Assembly (NCBI RefSeq): GCF_050003625.1
Contig: NC_134401.1
Coordinates: 67,281,629-67,345,628, forward strand
Reading direction: 5' to 3'
DNA: 64,000 bases
Source of the DNA: Haematobia irritans
Lineage: Eukaryota; Arthropoda; Insecta; Diptera; Muscidae
The notes under the pieces were generated by a model. The model saw only the letters and a list, made by a program, of their open reading frames with translations. It made no database searches and was not told where the DNA came from. Below are positions 27,984 to 38,362 of this stretch, in pieces. Numbering within the stretch: the first letter of the stretch is position 1; every line of letters begins with the position of its first letter. A program made the translations under genes and the position numbers.

Positions 27984-28016
27984 ACAGGGAATTCCCCAGG
28001 GTGGGGAATTCCCTGT
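27984..28016. repeat. Perfect 15-bp palindrome in the RT fragment
   Basis: 'acagggaattcccca' and its exact inverse 'tggggaattccctgt' are separated by 'ggg'. It looks like a local templated inversion that destroyed the frame after the QGIPQGG motif. Confidence 0.85.
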
Positions 28017-28702
28017 CCTCGATTCCACCCACCGACGGCGTCGAGATTGTATCATATGCGGACGATTGTACAATCATGGCATCCGGGCCCATTGTTGATG
28101 ACATTTGCGATCGATTGAACATCTACCTCGCTGATCTTACCAGTTATTTCACTGCAAGAAGTTTGAGGATATATCCCACCAAATCCTTAGCAACACTCTC
28201 CACTACATGGACGGCGGAAGTACGCAGTGGAATAACATTCAGATCTGTCAGAACGCTGCCCTTAGAACTGCAACAGGATGTCTCCGTAGTACACCCCTGG
28301 ATCACCTTTATGCGGAGACCAAGATCATCCCAGTGCGTCGACACAATTACATGTTGTCAAAGCAGTACCTCTTGGGTTGCTATCGAAGTTGTCATCCAAA
28401 TCACCATCTTGTGGATAGACAACCTCCACCCAGGAATGTAAGGGTTGATCTTCACCTTCTAGAGCCCGAGATCCAGCGTTATAAAAGAGAGTCTCTAGAT
28501 CTGGCAGCATACCAGGCAGGTCTGAACAGGATTCATGAGGAACTGTAACTAAAGCGGTGAGAAGCTTCAAGGTTAATCCTGTTCTCGGAGTCCGACCACC
28601 GCCCACCGGAGGAGAGAGACCTCCCATGGCAGACCAGTAGTAGTTTTGGTCCAACTAAGATCAGGCAAGTGCAACCGCCTCAATTCCTACTTATCAGTGA
28701 TT

Positions 28703-28861
28703 AGGAGCCACCGTGGTGCAATGGTTAGTATGCCCGCCTTGCATACACAAGGTCGTGGGTTCGATTCCTGCTTCGACCGAACACCAAAAAGTTTTTCAGC
28801 GGTGGATTATCCCACCTCAGTAATGCTGGTGACATTTCTGAGGGTTTCAAAGCTTCTCTAA
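28703..28861 (+). mobile_element. tRNA-derived SINE, short form
   Basis: A 159-bp insertion in the Jockey fragment with a perfect 17-bp target duplication CCTACTTATCAGTGATT (28686-28702 and 28862-28878). The head contains a Pol III A-box-like 'tggtgcaatggttagt' and a B box 'gggttcgattcctgc'. The body runs 'aaaaagtttttcagcggtgg' to 'aaagcttctctaa'. It lacks the LINE-like 3' half seen in the copy at 29766, yet has intact duplications, so it ended there when it inserted. Confidence 0.9.
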
Positions 28862-29029
28862 CCTACTTATCAGTGATTGAGAGCAGCGTAGCTGACGTGT
28901 GTCCCATCTGTAATCAAGGTCCACATGACACTCGTCAACTTTTCGCTTGCCCAGCTAAGCCTACACACCCCATCCTTGTCGCAGAATTTCTTGATCTGGC
29001 TACTAATTGCACTACCTAAGCATAGAACA

Positions 29030-29645
29030 AAATGGATGAAACTACATTAAAAACTGTTAAAACTTTGAACTTTTTGCTAATTGTGACTCAGCGAGTCTAC
29101 AGCGAGTCGTTTTGTGTATGGTTAAATATGCGATACTGGGTCACACATCTAGCTAATTCTCTTTATGGATTTTGTCTTCCTCTATTCAAGAGCTTTGATA
29201 TATTTGCAGAAAATTATTGTAAAACGGACTCCGGATACCTTGTGTTACAAATGGAGATTCACACGTTTAAGTAGAGGTAGAAAAATAATACCCTTTAGGC
29301 CTCGATATCTTGTTTCCGAATGGCATTTCTTTATCAGTACAATACGTCTTTGGAACACATTACCGAACAATATACAAAGCATAAGCAACCCCTTTAAAAA
29401 ATGAATACTTCAATTATATCGGAAATAATTTTCATTAACTTTAGTTAAACAATATCATATCACTTTTAAATGATCTTTACTTTTCTATATTATCACTATT
29501 TTTAAAGATTTTTTTCCTTACATTTTTATAAATAATTTAATTGTTGTAACGCTAGTTAAGATGGATATAATTTTAACTACTGATATCTCTACTATAATTA
29601 TAAGACATTGTTTTGCTGTGTAGAAATATACAAATAAATTATTTT
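29030..29645 (+). pseudogene. LINE 3' end fragment
   Basis: The frame ending at 29404 reads 'FFISTIRLWNTLPNNIQSIS' then 'NPFKK', the typical C-terminus of CR1/Jockey-group LINE proteins. It is followed by about 240 bp of AT-rich 3' untranslated sequence. Only this C-terminal part survives; the clade cannot be fixed. Confidence 0.65.
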
Positions 29646-30211
29646 GGTGTTATCACCATCGCTACACAGCCAAACACAAGCACTCCGCACTTCTTCGGTG
29701 ACTTGCCGTTCAAACTCTTTTTCGGGGTCAAGTTTAACAAATAAGCTGCGGTGTTAGTCGCTTCTAGGGAGCCACCGTGGTGCAATGGTTAGCATGCCCC
29801 CCTTGCATACACAAGGTCGTGGGTTCGATTCTTGCTACAACCGAACACCAAAAAGTTTTTCAGCGGTGGATTATCCCACCTCAGTAATGCTGGTGACATT
29901 TCTGAGGGTTTCAAAGCTTCTCTAAGTGGTTTCACTGGAATGTGGAACGCCGTTCGGACTCGGCTATAAAAAGGAGGTCCCTTGTCATTGAGCTTAACAT
30001 GGAATCGGGCAGCACTCAGTGATAAGAGAGAAGTTCACCACTGTGGTATCACAATGGACTGAATAGTCTAAGTGAGCCTGATACATCGGGCTGCCACATA
30101 ACCTAACCTAACCTAGTCGCTTCTGCCCAAAATTCTTTACCCATATTTGCATCATATGTCATAGTTCGAGCTTTTTCCACAAGGTTTCTATTCATAGGCT
30201 CTACTTTGTCG
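29646..30211 (-). pseudogene. Copia integrase fragment
   Basis: On the minus strand the sequence reads 'NRNLVEKARTMTYDANMGKE' then 'FWAEATNTAAYLLNLTP' and 'GVLVFGCVAMV', the conserved C-terminal part of a Ty1/Copia integrase. A SINE (29766-30113) interrupts it; the reading resumes across the 11-bp duplication. No LTR was recognised next to it. Confidence 0.85.
29766..30113 (+). mobile_element. tRNA-derived SINE, full form with LINE-like tail
   Basis: 348 bp with an 11-bp target duplication TAGTCGCTTCT (29755-29765 and 30114-30124). The first 160 bp match the short SINE at 28703, including A-box-like 'tggtgcaatggttagc' and B box 'gggttcgattcttgc'. The 3' part contains 'gtggtatcacaatggactg', 'aatagtctaagtgagcctg' and 'cgggctgccac', and ends in repeats of 'taacc'. 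Those phrases are the 3' end of LINE-H (37990-38064 and inverted at 24640-24720). This is the classical arrangement of a SINE mobilised by a partner LINE. Confidence 0.93.
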
Positions 30212-30700
30212 TCGTGCAAAAAGGTAAAGGAAAAAAGTGGGGCCGGCACTTCAGCAGTCGACAAGTTTAGATAAAGTTCAGCGTATGGCGTGCTTGTGTA
30301 TTTAAGGCGCAGTCAGTAAGACCAAACAGTCAGCAAAAACGGCAGTGCTGTTGCGCGAGCTATCGCTGTGGCCGGAAAACCGGTACGCTCACAGTTCGGT
30401 CCTCAAAATAATGCCAGATGTGCCAAACGTAGTGGATTACACTCTGGCGAAACCACTTTTCGAAACTCTAATTCCCATCAGTGAGGCGTGGTGCACACAG
30501 ACCCCAAGGAATAAACGTTATATAGATTTCTACACTGAGGGCTCCAAATAGGGTGGACAAGTGGGTTTCGGAGTATATTCTAAAGACCTGGAACTTCGAA
30601 TAGCGAAAAGATTACCTAATCATTGTAGTGTTTTTCAGGCTGAAATATTAGCAATAAGAGAGGTGCCGAATTGACTGAGTAATAATGTTCCAGCAAATGT
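30212..30700 (+). pseudogene. LINE-H copy C, part 1 (RT end to RNase H)
   Basis: Starts at 'cgtgcaaaaaggtaaagg' (equivalent to copy B 36648), has a deletion of the following 'PKIVHWLYTAVVRP' codons, then reads 'ELSLWPENRYAHSSVLKIM' and, after a stop, 'GFGVYSKDLELRIAKRLPNH'. It breaks at 30700 within the RNase H region, where an opposing LINE tail begins. Copy C continues at 32141 and 38074. Confidence 0.85.
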
Positions 30701-31265
30701 TAGGTTAGGTTATAGAGGTTGACACCAAGTCCGTAGAAGGGTGAAATGGTGTCCACTAAGACCATGCTGGTCCATTGTGAATCCTCATGGTTGTTTCTTT
30801 ACTCTTCGACATCTGTCTCCCTCTGCCCGGGTTGGTCACATCTCCTTTACGGTTCTCTAGGTCTTCTGGGTCAAGGCACCATCTACAAATATCATCGGCC
30901 ATTAAGCCAATCCTTACAATATGCTTCCCAAGTGTATTGTGTCCCGTTGTGATGCCTATCAACGGCCTCAAATCCTCTCTATTCGTCGCCATTAGAAATC
31001 CTGAGTTCCTGTTACTTTTGTCTTTCCATACCAGATTGGTCTGCTGGCAACACACAGAGGAGGTCCATCGTTTCTTCCACAGATCATCATATTAAGTATA
31101 TAAATATAGCGGGGGGAAAAAGTTCGCGACGTGTTACCTATGCCGCGTGCACCTTCCTTAGCCAGTACATCTGCCTCCTCATTGCCCCTTATTCCATAAT
31201 GTCCAGGTATCCAGCACAGAGTTATATTATGCTGTTCAGCGAGAACTCTGAGTTCTCTAGGACAG
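30701..31265 (-). pseudogene. LINE-D fragment, RNase H and C-terminus
   Basis: A second LINE family on the minus strand. It reads 'RELRVLAEQHNITLCWIPGH' and 'YGIRGNEEADVLAKEGA' (RNase H), then 'LRPLIGITTGHNTLGKH' and a zinc-like 'CRWCLDPEDLEN'. Its 3' tail on the plus strand starts 'taggttaggttatagagg', again ending in AACCT repeats. It is 5'-truncated and abuts a TIR element at 31266. It probably inserted into LINE-H copy C. Confidence 0.8.
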
Positions 31266-32140
31266 CGGTGGGAAAAAGCGTTGTTACAACCCCAAAATGA
31301 TAACATCATTCCACGGTGTATCGATTGTATTTAACAACGTTTTCAAAGCATCATGAAATCATGAAAATGTTATTATAACTTGATGGGAAAAAGCCCAAAG
31401 CAAATTTTCACAAAGTTTGTATTCCTTAAAATGGATTATTAAAGAAAAGTAATCGTGAAAAAATGACGATTTTAGCGGCTAAACTCGAACTTATTACCCA
31501 CCTTAAGCCGCTAAAATCGCAAAATTTTCACGATTACTTTTCTTTAATAATCCATTTTAAGGAATACAAACTTTGTGAAAATTTGCTTTGGGCTTTTCCC
31601 CATCAAGTTATAATAAAATTTGCAACAAATATGTATAATTTTATGCATTTTTCTTACTGATTTAGTTTTCACTTTAGCGATTTAAGCGGCTAAACTCGAA
31701 GTTAATACTCACCTTAACATGTGAAAAAAAGTAATTATGTCTAACAAAATTTCTTCAATTAGTCGATAAATAAGTACTTATATTTGGGTTTTGGTGTGAT
31801 GCCAGAGTTTAGTTTAGTTAAAACTTTCTACAATTGCCTCATTTTTAAAATTAACCAAAATTGATGTTCCTAGTGGTTTCACTGTTAATGTACATATTCA
31901 CTTTATATGATAAAGGAACATTATCCTATTATAAATCAATTCATATCAACAATAATACATCCATTACTCATTAAAATCCATTGGACATTGATGGAACATG
32001 CATTTTCAAAGATAATTTTATGGAAAATTTACTATTTAAAAACCGTCAATTAATTTGTTTAGCAAGCGTTGTTTCAACGTTGGCTTCCAACGCTGTTACA
32101 ACGCTCAATATTTATAACCATCGTAAATTTCTGACTGGGC
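31266..32140. mobile_element. CCCAGTCAGAAA-type TIR element, left-truncated copy
   Basis: Shares long stretches with the 1.58-kb element at 35055: 'gcgttgttacaac' near the left, and at the right 'gcaagcgttgtttcaacg', 'tatttataaccatc' and the end 'tttctgactggg'. The left terminus is missing. It is non-coding and contains a large hairpin (31372-31614). To its right, LINE-H copy C resumes at 32141. Confidence 0.8.
31372..31614. repeat. Large near-perfect hairpin, about 108-bp arms
   Basis: Positions 31372-31480 and 31506-31614 are inverted copies ('attataacttgatggg' pairs with 'ccccatcaagttataat'; 'cgattttagcggct' with 'agccgctaaaatcg'), with a 25-bp loop. The related element at 35055 does not show this hairpin, so it arose in this copy or subfamily. 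Confidence 0.85.
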
Positions 32141-32228
32141 GGATGAGTTAGCAAAGCTAGGAACTACCTTACATACTCCAGGGGAACTAGAATCTGTTGG
32201 CATGCCTCTGGCTAACTGCAAGCTCTTA
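32141..32228 (+). pseudogene. LINE-H copy C, part 2 (RNase H end)
   Basis: Reads 'cggatgagttagcaaagc' through 'ggctaactgcaagctctta', equivalent to copy B 37456-37545. It ends with the target duplication AAGCTCTTA, where copy B inserted; it resumes at 38074. Confidence 0.9.
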
Positions 32229-32466
32229 GTTATTCAACCGTCGAACGGAACGGACGTGTTTTTTAATAGCGGATAAACTCATCGTAATAGGTACCTACTA
32301 AGAATTTCAAGTGTGGTGGGATATTAAGCCACCATGCAGCGAAATTCAAAGTCATCCACTGGGTTGCTAACTTCAGGGCCCAGTGGACGGGTATCGACTG
32401 GAGTTATAAATTTGGGCAATGACCAAGAGTTAGGCCCAATTAGTCGACCTGTAGACGGGTCGACAG

Positions 32467-33030
32467 GTGGCGACACTGACAAGTCGAACTTTTTCTAGGT
32501 TAACGACATCAAAAGGAGGTAATCCCTCACGAAAGAGATTCAAGGAACGCAGAAATGCTTTGTTTATCCTAAAGAAGTTAGGATCAGTCTACCCAAGTAC
32601 GCTGTCGGCTAAACAAAGCGATTCCTTAAACACGGCATGCAGTGTTTATATTGAACACTCAGTCATTGCCACATCAAGCAAAGTCTCAGGGCCGTGTATG
32701 TTATGGCTTTCATTATATCCAAATGAAGGTATATAAAAACGATCAGCTAAAGGATTCAGAAATGGACAAGCCTCTGTCTGAATCAGAAGTAAGCGGATCC
32801 TCTTGCGAAGTCGAGGGAGATACCAAAGTTGAAGACATGGATAGATACCGTATGCGTGAGGAGGTTTCTACTGCCTCAGAACTCACCAAAGTTGAACCTA
32901 TGGTTATTGCGAGAGTCACCGAGATCTCTGAAGAGGACATTCTTGATGACTCGATTGAAGCGGCTGATGTGACGGTTGTTGAAAATCTCGATGGTTCTAC
33001 GGATCCTCCAGATAAATCTTCATCATTGTA
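32467..33030 (+). pseudogene. LINE-H copy B: ORF1 (nucleic-acid-binding) remnant
   Basis: Two overlapping open stretches (32467-32736 and 32642-33030) in different frames lie upstream of the endonuclease, where LINE ORF1 is expected. The first is basic ('NPSRKRFKERRNALFILKKL'), the second acidic. No CCHC knuckles are present, so the usual C-terminal half appears to be deleted. The assignment rests on position. Confidence 0.55.
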
Positions 33031-33521
33031 AGGCTGCATGTGCTGCCTTAAAAGTTCTCCTTATTCAAGAACCATATGTTTATAGAAACAAAATATGTGA
33101 ATTAAGTACTCCGGGGTTCAAACTATTGCAGTATACTGGTAATGATTTAAATCGAGCCTGTATAATTGCTAAAAACGAGCTTAACTTGTTTCTGCTTCCT
33201 TCAATGTGCAATGCAGACACGGTCGTTGCCAATTTAGAAATAGCCAAATGCAAATATTGGGTATATTCGGTCTACATAGGACATGACAGGGAGATGCCTC
33301 CATGTGTCGTTAAGACCTTAGTTGAGGAGTCACTGAAAACAAAGACCAAACTCATGGGATGCGATGCGAATGCGCATCATAGTATATGGGGAAGTAGTGA
33401 TACTAATGCAAGGGGAGAGTCGCTAATAGAGTTTATATTGCGTACTAATCTGGCAGTTTGCAACAAGGGAGATGCCCCAACCTTTGTCACTAAAAACAGG
33501 CAAGAGGCGGGGGTCCAATAA
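32976..33521 (+). pseudogene. LINE-H copy B: APE-type endonuclease
   Basis: Opens 'LRILQINLHHCKAACAAL', continues 'LLIQEPYVYRNKI' with the catalytic glutamate context QEPY, and 'GCDANAHHSIWGSSDTNARG' with the DxNxHH-type motif of LINE apurinic endonucleases, then 'LIEFILRTNLAVCNKGDAPT'. This domain nicks target DNA to prime reverse transcription. The frame is lost at about 33521, before the SDHxP-type motif. Confidence 0.88.
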
Positions 33522-33985
33522 AGCTAATGACATTTTTGGGCCCAGGTTGGGCGGGCAAGCGAGGGGTCAGGACATCAAGACTTCTATATCATGTTTTCCC
33601 CTGTGTTAGAGTAATGTTCACACAAATTCACTCATTCGATGTATGTGCTGTGTGTTCAATATTGGCTGGTTGAGGACTTCGCCCAAGGAGACCGCGTAGC
33701 TAGTCGGACGGCCATGTTGAACAGTGGATCAAACACGCGCATAACAGAGAGGCCTCGCAAGAACTGAATGAAATGATATTTCCGCCAAATGTTAGGAAAG
33801 CTGACTGGAATAGATATAGTAATGATACCTGAAATAACAGAGACAAATATGAGAAATGTGCAAGATATCGAACACGCAGTGGAGCGGATTACTAAGGCCT
33901 TCAACATCTCACTGAAAGCTGCATGCCCTAGAGGGAAGCCAAGGGGAAAAATCGACCACCATGGTGGTCTACGGAATTAAGTAAT

Positions 33986-35054
33986 ATGAGGAAATCCTGC
34001 AGGAAGCTCTTTAACAAGGCAAAGTCCACTAGAGCCCCTGAGGATTGGGACGCTTACAAGAAGAATCTGAAAGGATACAAGCGAGAACTGAGAAAGGCTC
34101 AGAATAACTCTTGGAATGTTTACTGCAGTAATATTGAGAATACGTCCGAGGCTTCCAGACTACGGAAGGTACTAGTATCCACTAACTCCGCTCGAGGTTT
34201 CATTAAAACATCGGAGGGCAATTGGACAACGTCCAGAGAGGAGACGCTGGAGGTACTATTGGACACACATTTTCCTGGAAATCAGACGGTCGAATCATGT
34301 TCTGGCGGTGCCACAGTTGCTCAGCGGTCATTTCCTATCGTGGAACTTGTATGGGAATCTAGAATAAAATGGGCGTTAAATATCTTTGGGTCATTCAAAT
34401 CCCCCAGACCTGTTGAAATTACTCTGGCGGAGTTACAAGCAGTGACTGACAGAATTATTCCTTGGTTGACGGTGATATATAAAGGATCAACTTATCATAT
34501 ATCCCAGGAAAGTGGAGGGAAACAAAAGTCGTTTTCATACCTAAAGCGGGACAAGCCTCTCACTCGAGGGCGAAGGATTTCGGAACTTCTAATGAAGAGA
34601 CGTATTTCAGCTACACTAGGACAAGCAAACATACAAATGTATGTGAACAGAGGCACTCCCCAAGGAGGAGTTCTATCACCTCTTCTTTGGAATGTTGCTA
34701 TAAATAACCTTCTGGTTACCCTAGAAAAAGAAAGGATAAAAGTGGTGGCATACGCAGATGATATGGCTCTAGTAGTCAGGGGAAAATTCCCATCCACAAT
34801 CAGAGATATTATTCAGAGGGCCCTCCGTATGACTGAGAAATGGGCGAAAGACAATGGTCTTGGGGTAAATCCTGCAAAGACAGAACTAGTCATGTACTGC
34901 AAAGATCGCAAAACTCCCACGGTTAGGCCCATTTCCTTAGGGGGTATTGAAATTCCCTTTGGTGAGTGTGCAAAATACCTTGGCGTTATTTTGGACTGGA
35001 AACTGAACTTTAAGCTTAATATTGAAGAAAGGGCGAGAAAAGCAGCGGTAGCTT
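33986..35054 (+). pseudogene. LINE-H copy B: reverse transcriptase, N part
   Basis: Reads 'RKSCRKLFNKAKSTRAPEDW' and 'ITLAELQAVTDRIIPWLTVI'. An internal deletion then joins 'KQKSFSYLKRDKP' to 'ELLMKRRISATLG', losing roughly 100 residues including the first RT motifs kept in copy A. It continues through 'GTPQGGVLSPLLWN', YADD (34751-34762) and 'AKYLGVILDWKLNFKLN'. It stops where the TIR element at 35055 is inserted and resumes at 36636 with 'LYSCKKAIGKKWELKPK'. Confidence 0.9.
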
Positions 35055-36635
35055 CCCAGTCAGAAAAAAACCATCGGAAAAGCGTTGTAAAAGCTTTGTA
35101 AAGGGTTGATACACGGTGGGAAAAAGCGTTGTTACAACACCAAAATGATAACATCATTCTGCGGTGTATCGATCGTATTTAACAACGTTTTCAAAGCGTC
35201 ATGAAAACAATATTTTATACGCTTTTTCGATTGTTTAACGAACGCTTTGACAACCCCAAAATGATAACATCGTTATACGGTGTATCGATGGTTTTTACAA
35301 CCAATAAAAAGCACTGAAAATTGAAATTGAAGTTTTTAATTTGACTATACATTTTCCATTCAAAAAACCAAAGGTGCACTAAAAAAGTGAACTCTCGAGG
35401 ACACTAAAGTCACGTTAACTCTATTTTAGCTCATGAACTTATTGTGTTTTGTGTAAGTAAGGGAATTATGTTACATTAGTATTTCAACCAAAATACTTAA
35501 GAATTTCTTAAAATTTGTACATTTTACCCCAAATGCGCCAAAAGAACATACTCGCAATTTTGAACTCCAATTTTTTCCTTCAAACAACGAAATTATCTTT
35601 AAAATGTGAAAGAAAATTATTTTGTCTAAAAAATTTATTGAATTAGTCGAAAAATATCTGTGGACTTACGACAAAACCCCTAAGACGAAATAGAACAATT
35701 TCTCAAAAATTGTATGTTGTGTGTAGTTTTTGAAGGCGCATCTTTCTGTGTTTACAGATACAGATGCAATATCTGCCCTAGATCGGGAGATAAGAATGGT
35801 GTCTCGAATTTTTTAAGTTTAATTTTAGCAAAACAACATATCTCATCATATGTTGTAAAATAAAATCGAAATACTTGTATGATACTTTTGACAAAACAAC
35901 ATAAGTCCACATAAGGTTTTTGTAATTGACAATTTTTTTTTTACAAAACAACATATTTCGAGTCATGGTGTTTTGTCGAAAAAAAAGCAAATAAAAATAA
36001 ACGCATATTTAACTTCAGCTGTGTTGTTGTTTAGTCAGAATATGATCAGGATTCAATGCGACAAAACACATAAATTGATATTTTTTTTAAAATAAAATAT
36101 ATGACAAAACAACATAAATAAGTCGGTAATTCCTATTTCTCTAAGCTATCGAAAAGATCTATCACATAAATATTAAACATTTTCCAGATCTTTTCTACAG
36201 AAGTTTTTGAGACCCCATATAGATGTATTTTTGCTCCCCTGTAAAATTGAATTTTTAGTCTTATGGGGTTTTTTCATAAATCCACAGATACGAACTTATA
36301 TTTGTGAAATCAGCGTTTAGTTTAGTAAAAACTTTATACAATTGCCTACAAAATTGTTTTTCCTGGTATGTTCACTGTTTTTTCGTGTACACCTTCAATT
36401 TATATGAAAAATGAATATTATCCTATTCTAAATCAATTCATATCAACAGTAATACCTCCATTATTCATAAAAAACCTTAAGCATTGAAGGACAATGCATA
36501 TTCAACGATATTTTTGCGGAAAATATACTTTTTAAAAACCGTCAATTAATTTGTTTAGCAAGCGTTGTTTTAACGTTAGCTTCCAACGTTGTTACAACGC
36601 TCAATATTTATAACCATCAGGAATTTCTGACTGGG
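35055..36635. mobile_element. 1.58-kb TIR element inside LINE-H copy B
   Basis: Ends CCCAGTCAGAAA and TTTCTGACTGGG, with subterminal 'gcgttgt(a/t)aca' repeats inside both ends. The LINE sequence 'gtagctttgtactcg' is restored by removing it, leaving a 2-base TT duplication. No transposase recognised. It contains a nested 632-bp element. A left-truncated relative lies at 31266-32140. Confidence 0.85.
35657..36288. mobile_element. 632-bp TA-flanked element nested in the TIR element
   Basis: Ends TCTGTGGACTTACGACAAAA and the partial inverse 'ttttcataaatccacaga', with TA on both sides (35655-35656, 36289-36290). The related copy at about 31764 lacks it, giving an approximate empty site. The interior repeats 'caaaacaaca(ta)' at least four to five times in direct or inverted form, possibly binding sites. 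Non-coding. Confidence 0.8.
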
Positions 36636-37960
36636 TTTGTACTCGTGCAAAAAGGCAATAGGAAAAAAGTGGGAACTAAAACCAAAAATTGTGCATTGGC
36701 TATACACGGCAGTGGTTAGACCCATAATGCTATATGGTGTTGTAGTCTGGTGGCCGGCACTTCACCAGCCAACAAGTTTAGACAAAGTTCAGCGTATGGC
36801 GTGCTTGTGTATCTCAGGCGCATTCAGCAAGACAGGAAAAAGTTCCCTTAATGTCATGCTGCATCTATTGCCTTTAGACATTTTGGCCAAACAGTCAGCT
36901 GCAACAACGGCTGTGCGGTTGCGCGAGCAAACGCTGTGGTCGGAAAAAAGTTACGGTCACAGTTCGGTCCTCAAAATAATGCCAGATGTGCCTAACGTAA
37001 TGGATTACACTTTGGCGAGTCCACTTTTCGACAAAAAGTTTGAGACTCTAATCCCCAACAGTGAGGCGTTGTGCACACAGACCCCGGGGAATAAAGAATG
37101 TATAGATTTCTACACTGATGGCTCCAAATTGGATGGACAATTGGGTTTCGGAGTATATTCTAATGATCTGGAACTTCGAATAGCGAAAAGATTATCTAAT
37201 CACTGTAGTGTTTTTCAGGCTGAAATATTAGCAATAAGAGAGGTGGCGAATTGGTTGAGAAGTAATGTTCCAAAAAATGTGGGCATTAATATATACTCAG
37301 ACAGTCAACCAGCAATAAAATCCTTGGACTCTGTGTTCCTCAACTCGAAAACGGCCATCGACTGCCGCAAATCTCTCAATGAGATGGCTGAGCAGTACAA
37401 TATTCACCTAATATGGGTGCCTGGCCATAGGAACATACCGGGGAACTGCGAAGCGGATGAGTTAGCAAGGCTAGGGACTACCTTACATATTCCAGGGGAA
37501 CTAGAATCTGTTGGTATGCCCCTGGCTACCTGCAAGCTCATGCTGCGTGAGAAGGCTGTTATAATGGCAAATGTTCGATGGGAGAATTGCAAGGGCTGTA
37601 ACGACACCAAGCAAATATGGCCCCATTTAAACTTAAACCGCACACTAGATATGCTAGTGTTCTCGAGATGTCAGATATCACTCCTGATATCTGCTATAAC
37701 GGGTCGCTGCCTGATAGGCGATTTTGCAAAAACTATAGGCGCGAAGTATAATGACTATTGTATGAGCTGTTATGATGTGGAGGAAAAGGAATCATTAAAC
37801 ACCTCTTGTGTGAGTGTCCTGCATTTTGTATAAAGCGTAAGCAACTTTTAGGAGCATATAGCTTCAGATTACTGGCGGATCTGGAAAACGTTAACTGCTA
37901 ATGTTTTTGGAACAATCTGGTTGGTTCAACAAAGAAAAATAATCAAGAAGGTTCAGCGGT
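36636..37960 (+). pseudogene. LINE-H copy B: RT thumb, RNase H and C-terminal zinc motif
   Basis: Starts 'LYSCKKAIGKKWELKPKIVH', includes 'LYGVVVWWPALHQPTSLDK', then RNase H from 'CIDFYTDGSKLDGQLGFGVY' through 'SDSQPAIKSLDS' to 'IHLIWVPGHRNIPGNCEADE' with all expected acidic/histidine blocks. It keeps the 'SLNEMAEQYN' segment missing in copy A. A frameshift near 37790 disrupts the terminal zinc motif (CMSC...SCVSVLHF). Confidence 0.92.
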
Positions 37961-38073
37961 TAAAACTAGAAGTGCCCATATGTAATAGTTAATGTGGTAT
38001 CACAATGGACTGAATAGTCTAAGTGAGCCTGAATCTTAATCGGGCTGCCACTTTAACCTGACCTAAGCTCTTA

Positions 38074-38362
38074 CTGCGTGAGAAGGCTGTTATGATGGCA
38101 AATGTTAGATGGGAGTTCGAAGGGTTGTAACGACACCAAGTAAATATGTCCCCATTTAAACTTAAACCGCACACTAGAAATGCTAATGTTCTCAAGACGT
38201 CAGATATCAATCCTGATATCTGTTATAACGGGTCGCTGCCTAATAGGCGATTCTGCGAAAAACTATTGGCGCGAAGTATAATGATTACTGTATGAGCTGT
38301 CATGATGCTGAGGAAAAATAATCAATTAAACACCTCTTGTGTGAGTGTCCTGCATTTAGTTA
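38074..38362 (+). pseudogene. LINE-H copy C, part 3 (C-terminal region)
   Basis: Continues directly from 32228 after removing copy B: 'ctgcgtgagaaggctgtt' through 'gtgagtgtcctgcattta'. Several indels and a premature stop. It ends before the LINE 3' tail. Confidence 0.88.

Larger units (their letters stand above)
27856..29020 (+). pseudogene. Jockey-type LINE fragment, RT to C-terminal zinc finger
   Basis: Reading with frame shifts: 'RVLNYVCGCLSYVEFRDKKS' then 'RRVKQGIPQGG' (RT), 'GVEIVSYADDCTIMASGP' with the YADD catalytic pair, then after a deletion 'TQWNNIQICQNAALRTATG', 'KQYLLGCYRSCHPNHHL', and a C-terminal CCHC-like finger 'CPICNQGPHDTRQLFACP' ending at TAA near 29018. A SINE inserted at 28703-28861 splits the last part ('NSYLSVI' before it, 'ESSVADVCPIC' after it). 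A 33-bp palindrome at 27984-28016 duplicates part of the 'QGIPQGG' codons. Endonuclease and ORF1 are absent. Confidence 0.85.
32229..38064 (+). mobile_element. LINE-H copy B, long copy nested in copy C
   Basis: A long copy flanked by a perfect 9-bp duplication AAGCTCTTA (32220-32228 and 38065-38073), inserted in an older copy of the same family. Order: 5' region, degenerate ORF1, APE endonuclease, RT (with an internal deletion), RNase H, 3' tail 'gccactttaacctgacct'. A 1.58-kb TIR element (35055-36635) splits the RT region; without it the LINE is about 4.25 kb. Several frameshifts make it inactive. Confidence 0.93.

Noticed and set aside
30787..31095. Plus-strand 102-codon frame
   Set aside because: Antisense of the LINE-D C-terminal region.
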